The notes below the pieces were generated by a model. That model was not told the origin of the DNA. It did not search any database and saw nothing but the letters and a program-made list of their open reading frames with translations. DNA of 6,286 nt, taken from assembly GCA_030593425.1 (NCBI GenBank), contig JAUVHF010000096.1, positions 1 to 6,286 on the forward strand. The letters are read 5' to 3'. Of the stretch, positions 1-4,014 are shown in pieces; within the stretch, counting starts at the first letter, position 1; each line of letters opens with the position of its first letter. This DNA comes from Anaerolineales bacterium (GTDB taxonomy: Bacteria > Chloroflexota > Anaerolineae > UBA7937). A program made the translations under genes and the position numbers.

Positions 1-11
1 CCCCCCCTGGG

Positions 12-185
12 TCAGGCAACCGAGAGGCAGCTCCTCTTGGGACCCTTGAGCCCCACCCCAGTGAGGAGTTTGACTATCTTCTTCAGGTTCACCGCCATGG
101 CGGTGAGGTAACCCTGTATGGCATAACGCAATAGCCCCAGATACCGACACCTTTCGTCGGGCCAGTGGCGCTTCACACGTCTACT
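12..185 (-). pseudogene. C-terminal remnant of a DDE transposase (IS1182/IS5-like)
   Basis: The last ~57 codons of a minus-strand open frame end in a TGA at 14-12. They read like the end of DDE transposases of the IS1182/IS5 kind: a VKRHW segment, then RCRYLGLLRYAIQGYLTAM, then AVNLKKIVKLL. In these families that stretch follows the catalytic Glu and is the helical tail (typically R.RYRGL....Q...TA.A.NLKR..KLL). Upstream, the frame stays open to about 575 but no longer looks like a transposase; the part beyond ~320 runs antisense to the leader and start of the membrane-protein gene. The DDE catalytic residues, including the final Glu, are not visible, and I found no continuation in the other two minus frames of the stretch just upstream (about 120-240). 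I read this as a decayed, 5'-truncated insertion sequence. The matching inverted repeats cannot be identified because the window edge lies 11 bases past the stop. Family assignment is from pattern memory, not a search. Confidence 0.6.
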
Positions 186-291
186 ATCCGGGTAGCCCCA
201 CGCTCGGGAGAGTAGAAATGTCCGGCGATTCCTCGGTAGAACGCAAGTAGCAACTCTTTCTGAGTGAGGATGGAAGAGGGCCTGCCCACTA

Positions 292-320
292 TTGACCCCC
301 CCTTTGTTGGGTGGTAGAAT
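292..320 (+). promoter_or_regulatory. Sigma70-type promoter upstream of the small membrane protein
   Basis: TTGACC (292-297) and TAGAAT (315-320) are separated by exactly 17 bases, matching the consensus at 5/6 and 5/6 positions. Predicted transcription start is near 327, giving a leader of about 125 nt before the ATG at 453. The promoter lies just upstream of the transposase remnant relative to that remnant's direction and points away from it. It could therefore be native to the gene or derived from an insertion-sequence end. Confidence 0.6.
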
Positions 321-326
321 GAGTTT

Positions 327-452
327 ACCGCCCAAGACGTCAGTTGGCGCTTGGATGGAAACGTGTTGGGTGGCTCGATACTCTATTCGCCACTCAGCAA
401 GTTGGCCCAAATCGCTGAACATAAACTTGACCGTGAAAGGAGAATAAGAAAG
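327..452 (+). other. Predicted 5' leader of the membrane-protein gene
   Basis: This stretch runs from the predicted start near 327 to the ATG at 453. It contains a short inverted repeat (GTGGC 370-374 with GCCAC 389-393) and a 30-codon ATG-initiated frame (355-447, TAA). That frame stops five bases before the real start codon, between the Shine-Dalgarno site and the ATG. I recognise no known riboswitch. The opposite strand is open over the same stretch but gives no recognisable protein. Together with 186-326, this is about 270 bases without a supported gene. Confidence 0.3.
438..442 (+). promoter_or_regulatory. Ribosome binding site deciding the start at 453
   Basis: AGGAG lies ten bases before ATG 453. 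This site, plus the hydrophobic protein beginning at that Met, argues against the upstream in-frame TTG at 351, which would add 34 polar residues unlike the rest of the protein. Confidence 0.6.
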
Positions 453-821
453 ATGGAGAAGCACGTCACCGCTGTTGGAGTACTCCGCATCGGGTTTGGC
501 GCGTTGGGGATTCTGGCTGCGATAATCGTCTTTACGGTTCTGGTTGGGGTCGGGGTTCTTTCGGGAGATCAGCAAGCGCGACCCATCCTCACAGCCATCG
601 GCTCTGGGGTAGCCGTTTTCCTAGTTGTAGTCTCGGTGCCTGGAATCATCGGCGGCATTGGGCTACTAATACGATGGCCCTGGGCAAGGTACCTGGTTCT
701 GATAGTTTCCGTCTTGGACCTACTCAACATCCCGATCGGAACTGCTGTGGGGGCCTACTCCATCTGGGTTCTGGTGCAGGACGAGACGGCACAATTATTT
801 GCCCCTGGGTCTAGTCAGTAG
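453..821 (+). CDS. Small four-helix integral membrane protein, function unknown
   Basis: A 122-residue protein with four predicted membrane segments at about residues 8-35, 45-72, 78-94 and 95-109. A short N-terminal MEKHVT precedes the first helix and a polar DETAQLFAPGSSQ tail follows the last. Gly-rich helices (for example GIIGGIGLL at 64-72) and an RWPWARYLVLI segment before helix three resemble a widespread class of small uncharacterised bacterial membrane proteins that start MEKHVT..GVL and end near WVLVQDET. No catalytic or metal-binding residues stand out, so no function is assigned. Translation should start at ATG 453 with AGGAG ten bases upstream. The gene appears to be a single transcription unit: a good promoter lies at 292-320, a hairpin follows the stop, and the next gene is about 150 bases away. 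I am confident it is a real gene, not of what it does. Confidence 0.8.
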   Translation: MEKHVTAVGVLRIGFGALGILAAIIVFTVLVGVGVLSGDQQARPILTAIGSGVAVFLVVVSVPGIIGGIGLLIRWPWARYLVLIVSVLDLLNIPIGTAVGAYSIWVLVQDETAQLFAPGSSQ

Positions 822-831
822 GCCGGGTTTC

Positions 832-856
832 CCTGTCCTGACGATGCCAGGGCAGG
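832..856 (+). terminator. Stem-loop just after the membrane-protein stop codon
   Basis: CCTGTCCTG (832-840) pairs with CAGGGCAGG (848-856) over nine positions, one of them a G-U wobble, around a seven-base loop. It starts ten bases after the TAG. No T run follows, so it is not a textbook intrinsic terminator. It may act as a 3' end stabiliser or a weak terminator. Confidence 0.35.
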
Positions 857-871
857 CTGACGGCCAAGGTT

Positions 872-903
872 GGTAGCGTGAGATGGTACCATCTGACGCT
901 ACC
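872..903. repeat. 32-bp near-perfect palindrome, possible operator
   Basis: GGTAGCGT (872-879) and ACGCTACC (896-903) flank a perfect 14-bp palindrome AGATGGTACCATCT (881-894). The only break is a G/G mismatch at 880/895. As DNA it is a two-fold symmetric site of a size typical for a dimeric regulator; as RNA it would make a long hairpin. No T run follows, which argues against an intrinsic terminator. It sits in the gap before the cytochrome gene and ends four bases before a possible -10 box (GATAAT, 907-912). Regulation of the cytochrome gene is therefore the natural inference. No regulator gene is in the window. Confidence 0.5.
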
Positions 904-912
904 CGTGATAAT
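884..912 (+). promoter_or_regulatory. Possible promoter of the cytochrome gene
   Basis: TGATAAT (906-912) offers a -10 box GATAAT. The hexamer 17 bases upstream (TGGTAC, 884-889) is a poor -35 and lies inside the 32-bp palindrome. A weak -35 overlapped by a symmetric site would fit an activator- or repressor-controlled promoter. The predicted start near 919 would give a leader of about 50 nt. Confidence 0.25.
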
Positions 913-968
913 CCTGGAGACGAACAACGGCTTGGAGATCGAACTAGTTAATTGAAGAGGTTCGCGTG

Positions 969-1415
969 ATGAGATATCGGCTCTTTGGGTTATTCTGTCT
1001 CGTGGTGTTCTTTTCCTTGGGGCTTCTTGTGGCCTGTGGAGGGGCGGCCACACCAGCGCCTACTACCCCACCGGCTACAACCACGCCGGTGCCCACCACC
1101 CCTACACCGCCACCAGCGGAGACACCAGGAGCCCCACCCTCCATCGCCCACTCGTTGAAGGACCGAGCGAACTGTCTGGTTTGTCATGAGACAGGTGCCG
1201 CGGGCGCCCCTCAATACCCGGCTGATCATGTCGGTCGGGGTAACGAGACCTGTCAGGGGTGCCATGTTCCGCCGACCCTCATCCCCCACTCTCTGGGGGG
1301 ACGGGCCGACTGCCTCGTGTGCCACGAAACGGGCGTAGGAGGGGCACCGCAGGTTCCAGCCGACCACGCTGGCCGCACCAATGACCTATGCCAGAATTGT
1401 CATGTGACGGAGTGA
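969..1415 (+). CDS. Tetraheme c-type cytochrome lipoprotein with internal duplication
   Basis: A 148-residue exported protein. Residues 1-22 form a lipoprotein signal peptide (MRYRLFG then a hydrophobic stretch) ending in the lipobox LVAC, so Cys23 should be lipidated and anchor the protein outside the membrane. A Pro/Thr-rich linker follows (about 28-57). Four CXXCH heme sites lie at 69-73, 95-99, 115-119 and 141-145. Four further His residues (61, 87, 107, 133) could serve as distal ligands, so all four hemes may be bis-His, as in small multiheme electron-transfer proteins. The domain is two copies of a 46-residue unit (HSL..RA.CLVCHETG..GAPQ.PADH.GR....CQ.CHV). ATG 969 is preferred over GTG 966 because GAAGAGG (954-960) is then eight bases upstream. 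Likely role: periplasmic or surface electron transfer; the partner is unknown because no redox enzyme is nearby. It ends shortly before a strong terminator and appears monocistronic. Confidence 0.88.
   Translation: MRYRLFGLFCLVVFFSLGLLVACGGAATPAPTTPPATTTPVPTTPTPPPAETPGAPPSIAHSLKDRANCLVCHETGAAGAPQYPADHVGRGNETCQGCHVPPTLIPHSLGGRADCLVCHETGVGGAPQVPADHAGRTNDLCQNCHVTE
1143..1412 (+). repeat. Tandem duplication of a diheme unit within the cytochrome gene
   Basis: Unit one (1143-1280) and unit two (1281-1412) encode homologous diheme segments. Every heme Cys and every candidate axial His is offset by exactly 46 residues (138 bp): His61/107, Cys69/115, His87/133, Cys95/141. The DNA has diverged noticeably at third positions, so the duplication is old rather than a recent slippage event. 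Confidence 0.85.
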
Positions 1416-1445
1416 TAGTCCAGCGAGGTAGCAACTGTTGATGCC

Positions 1446-1478
1446 ATGAAAAGGGGACGCCGAGGCGTCCCTTTCATA
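1446..1478. terminator. Bidirectional intrinsic terminator between convergent genes
   Basis: GGGACGCC (1454-1461) pairs with GGCGTCCC (1464-1471). The stem is extended by A-rich and T-rich flanks (ATGAAAA on the left, TTTCAT on the right) with small bulges. Read on the plus strand the stem is followed by TTTCATATA; on the minus strand by TTTTCAT. It lies about 30 bases after the cytochrome stop and about 35 bases past the end of the convergent protease gene, so it probably ends both transcripts. Confidence 0.85.
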
Positions 1479-1511
1479 TAGGTCCAATCTCATCGCTCGA
1501 GCGGTTTACTC

Positions 1512-2600
1512 CTAACTGAAGGGCACGGGGGTGAAGATGGTGAGGAGGAGGATGAGGGCCAAGATGCCAACCACCTTCCTTTTCCCGCCCACCCCGGTGA
1601 TATCGTTCAAGGGTCTGGGGTGGCGGGGACCGCTTAGAAGGATGAAGAGGGCCCAGACGAGCCAGCCATGCCAGAGGAAGAGCCCCAGGCCCATAAGGAG
1701 GAGAAGAACCGGTTGGGCTACCCACTTGTAGGCTCCTCCTAGAAGAGCGTAGACCACATGCCCCCCGTCCAACTGTCCCGCCGGCAGTAGGTTGACCCCG
1801 GTGATCATCAGCCCGATCCAACCAGCAAAGGCGATAGGATGGAGGAAGACATCGACCCCTCTACTGGGGAGGATCTGACCGTGAATTATATACTTAAGGG
1901 TCAGATACAACAGCGAGTTACCCTCGCTGATGTAGCCCGGCCCATGTATGATAGGCTTTACCTCGGAGAGGGAGAGGCCGAAGATCAAAACGGGGATGGC
2001 GATCGCCAGCCCAGCCAGTGGTCCGGCTAGCCCCACGTCGAAGAAGCCTTTTCGATCTTTGGCTACCGATTCCATCTTGATGAAGGCTCCGAAGGTCCCC
2101 AAGCCGATGGGGACGGGGATGAAATAAGGGAGGCTCACCCTAAGGCCATGTCTCCGGGCCACGAAATAATGGCTCAACTCATGGGTTCCCAAGATGAGGA
2201 GGAGAGCGGAGGCGAAGGGGATCCCGAACTTTAGAGTTGCAGGGTTCTGCAGGGCATCGAACCCCTCCCAGGCCGCTCCCACATAGAGGGTGGTGAGGAT
2301 GGTGGCTAGGAAGAGCAGAAGGTTGATGATGGGCCGGGGCTTCCCTCTTTCCCGGGGAGCGGGGACGATGAGCACGCTATCCTGACCTCTCCGCCTCTGA
2401 AGGAAGGGGAGCAAACCCTTGGCTTGCAGCCTCTCGTAGAGGAGAGAGAAGGCGGTTTCCGCATCCCAAAGGAGCCGCCCAGAGAAGAGGACAGCCCGTC
2501 CCCCCTGTCTCAACGAAACGTCGTGTACTAGGAGGACATCCTCCACCTGGGCCCTTAACTCCTCAACGAACCTTTCTTCTGAAACGGTTGTTTCCCTCAT
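1512..2600 (-). CDS. Site-2-protease-like M50 membrane metalloprotease (EGY-like)
   Basis: A 362-residue polytopic protein of the M50 family of intramembrane zinc proteases, which cut membrane-bound substrates such as anti-sigma factors. Residues 1-90 form a soluble N-terminal region. Membrane segments begin near 91. The zinc motif HELSH is at 140-144, with Glu141 catalytic and His140 and His144 as ligands. The LPYFIPVPIG...GAFIKM block follows at about 157-176, and NLLPAGQLDGG is at 270-280, where Asp278 should be the third zinc ligand. These blocks resemble the EGY/S2P-like branch found in plastids, cyanobacteria and Chloroflexota. The start at 2600 is chosen because the ATG overlaps the galK stop (ATGA) and GAGGTG sits just upstream; an in-frame TTG at 2642 would extend into galK without support. 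It is the second gene of a two-gene unit with galK. Length and motifs look intact. The substrate is unknown. Confidence 0.9.
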   Translation of the reverse strand: MRETTVSEERFVEELRAQVEDVLLVHDVSLRQGGRAVLFSGRLLWDAETAFSLLYERLQAKGLLPFLQRRRGQDSVLIVPAPRERGKPRPIINLLLFLATILTTLYVGAAWEGFDALQNPATLKFGIPFASALLLILGTHELSHYFVARRHGLRVSLPYFIPVPIGLGTFGAFIKMESVAKDRKGFFDVGLAGPLAGLAIAIPVLIFGLSLSEVKPIIHGPGYISEGNSLLYLTLKYIIHGQILPSRGVDVFLHPIAFAGWIGLMITGVNLLPAGQLDGGHVVYALLGGAYKWVAQPVLLLLMGLGLFLWHGWLVWALFILLSGPRHPRPLNDITGVGGKRKVVGILALILLLTIFTPVPFS

Positions 2601-3754
2601 CTGCACCTCGAGACCTCTCGTACCCCCTGTGCGGGGCGACAAACATAGATCGTCGGTTTCTTCGCCGTGGCTTTCTCATACTCCTTGGCCACCCGGGCTT
2701 GAAACTCTGGGACCGCCTCCCGGCTCACCAGGCTCACGGTGCAACCGCCGAAGCCAGCCCCGGTGAGGCGCGAGCCGTAGACCCCCGAGACCTTCCGAGC
2801 AGCCTCTACCAAGATATCCAGTTCAGGGCAACTTACCTCGAAATCGTGGCGCAGGCTATGGTGGGAGTCGTACATTAACCGGCCGAAAGCCTCCAGGTTT
2901 CCTCCCAATGCTTCTGCAGCCTCCAAGGTTCGTTGGTTCTCGCTCACTACATGCCTAACACGGCGATAGATGGTTGGTGGCAAATCACTCCTGCGCTTCG
3001 CCAACTCTTTGGGGGAGAGAGAGCGTAGCGAAGGGACTCCCAAAAGCCTTGCTCCCTCCCGACACTCCTGGCGACGAAGGTTGTACTGGGAATCAAGCAG
3101 TCCCCTTCGTCTCCCGGTATCGGCAACTACGATATCCACCTCTGGGGGGACGGCGATCAACTGGCGATCTAGGCTGCGACAATCGATGAGGAGAGCGTGA
3201 CCTTTTTCGCCTAAAGCGGAGGTCATCTGATCCATGAGGCCGCATTGGACACCCACGAAACCGTTTTCCGCCCCTTGACAGAGGAGGGCCAACTGGAGGG
3301 GCTCGATCTCCAGGTTAGATAACAACTGAAAAGAGTAGGCGAGCGCCACCTCCAAGGCTGCCGAGGAGCCTAGCCCAGCCTTCATAGGCAGATCCCCCCA
3401 GATCACAGCCTCCATGCCCTGGAGTCGATGCCCGGCCCTTTCCATCTCCCAGGCCACACCCCGCCCGTAGTTGCTCCACTCCCTTTCTCCTCGCTCTATC
3501 TCGTCTAGCGAGAAGGCGTCTTCCTCTCCTAGATTGAGAGCCCGAAGAGAGACCTTTCTATCCTTTCGGGGTCCTGCGGCGACGAGGATATACCGATCAA
3601 CAGCCACAGGGAGGACGTAGCCCTCGTTGTAATCTGTGTGCTCGCCGATGAGGTTCACCCTCCCCGGCGCCGCAACAACGATAGCCGGCGGCCGACCGTA
3701 GGAGTTCTCGAATTGAGTCCCTACCCGGCGATAAAGAGCCGTTTCCTTCCCCAT
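2597..3754 (-). CDS. galK: Galactokinase (GHMP kinase)
   Basis: A 385-residue cytoplasmic enzyme that phosphorylates alpha-D-galactose at C1 with ATP, the entry step of the Leloir pathway. The length is normal for GalK. The galactokinase signature GRVNLIGEHTDYNEGYVLP is at 31-49, with Arg32 and the sugar-contacting Glu38, His39 and Asp41. The GHMP ATP-binding loop GLGSSAALEVA is at 127-137. CGLMDQM at 171-177 holds the catalytic base Asp175. The third GHMP motif TGAGFGGCTVSLV is at 331-343. All key residues are present, so the enzyme should be active. The galactokinase signature with HTDY separates it from mevalonate or homoserine kinases, though activity on other sugars (for example N-acetylgalactosamine) cannot be excluded. 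No galT or galE is in the window. It is the first gene of an operon with the M50 protease. Its -10 box lies 11 bases before the ATG, implying a nearly leaderless mRNA. Confidence 0.95.
   Translation of the reverse strand: MGKETALYRRVGTQFENSYGRPPAIVVAAPGRVNLIGEHTDYNEGYVLPVAVDRYILVAAGPRKDRKVSLRALNLGEEDAFSLDEIERGEREWSNYGRGVAWEMERAGHRLQGMEAVIWGDLPMKAGLGSSAALEVALAYSFQLLSNLEIEPLQLALLCQGAENGFVGVQCGLMDQMTSALGEKGHALLIDCRSLDRQLIAVPPEVDIVVADTGRRRGLLDSQYNLRRQECREGARLLGVPSLRSLSPKELAKRRSDLPPTIYRRVRHVVSENQRTLEAAEALGGNLEAFGRLMYDSHHSLRHDFEVSCPELDILVEAARKVSGVYGSRLTGAGFGGCTVSLVSREAVPEFQARVAKEYEKATAKKPTIYVCRPAQGVREVSRCR
2604..2609 (-). promoter_or_regulatory. Ribosome binding site of the protease gene, inside galK
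   Basis: On the minus strand GAGGTG precedes ATG 2600 with three bases between, lying within the last codons of galK. With the ATGA overlap it supports coupled translation and fixes the protease start. Confidence 0.6.
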
Positions 3755-3765
3755 CCCCTTCTCAG

Positions 3766-3794
3766 ATTATAACCCTCCCCAGATCAAAGGACAA
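3766..3794 (-). promoter_or_regulatory. Promoter of the galK-protease operon
   Basis: On the minus strand TTGTCC (3794-3789) and TATAAT (3771-3766) are spaced by 17 bases. The -10 box is perfect and the -35 matches 4/6. The predicted start near 3759 leaves only about five bases before ATG 3754, so translation would be leaderless or nearly so. A short GAGAAGGGG precedes the ATG, mostly within the presumed untranscribed or initiating region. Confidence 0.75.
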
Positions 3795-3971
3795 ACAGAC
3801 CCCTCTGTCGTTGCTCGGAGACCGTTGGATGAAGTAGGGAGACTGTTGAAAAAGGCGTGTTTGGCTAGGCCAACTGGGGAAAGAGCATCTCTTTAGAGAG
3901 TCTTTCTGCTCCCTCTATTTATCACCTAATACCGAGGTCCATAGAACTTTCGACTTCACCGAGTCGTAGTC
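3795..3971. other. Central part of the divergent galK/glycosyltransferase intergenic region
   Basis: About 180 bases between the two divergent promoters, with no coding frame I can support. It contains the inverted repeat TTGGC-TAG-GCCAA (3861-3873) and a weaker CTCT...AGAG element (3889-3900) inside an outer GAGCA (3883-3887)...TGCTC pairing. Either could be a regulator site, but neither is strong. No tRNA, riboswitch or terminator is recognised. Confidence 0.3.
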
Positions 3972-4000
3972 TTGACAGGAGATATTGAGGTCGGTAGAAT
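3972..4000 (+). promoter_or_regulatory. Promoter of the glycosyltransferase gene
   Basis: TTGACA (3972-3977, perfect) and TAGAAT (3995-4000, 5/6) are spaced by 17 bases. The predicted start near 4007 leaves about eight bases to ATG 4015. The upstream TTG at 3985 lies inside this promoter and could not be translated from this transcript. Confidence 0.8.
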
Positions 4001-4014
4001 GGGTTCTAGAGATA

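Noticed and set aside
1..311. C-runs at 1-7 and 296-302 as insertion-sequence terminal repeats
   Set aside because: They are in direct, not inverted, orientation and the similarity does not extend beyond the C-run.
351..452. N-terminal extension of the membrane protein from TTG 351
   Set aside because: There is no ribosome binding site, the added residues are polar and unlike the rest, and a good Shine-Dalgarno site precedes ATG 453.
186..575. N-terminal two thirds of the minus-strand 187-codon frame as a real protein
   Set aside because: It is unrecognisable, runs antisense to a promoter, leader and the start of a real gene, and lacks its own start signals; only the last ~57 codons resemble transposase.
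990..1367. Minus-strand open frame opposite the cytochrome gene
   Set aside because: It is a shadow of the Pro/Thr- and heme-motif-rich coding strand with compositionally odd residues and no family resemblance.
2601..2642. Extended protease start at TTG 2642
   Set aside because: It would overlap galK by about 45 bases without a ribosome site, whereas ATG 2600 has both GAGGTG and the ATGA overlap.
3985..4014. Glycosyltransferase start at TTG 3985
   Set aside because: It falls between the -35 and -10 boxes of the gene's own promoter.
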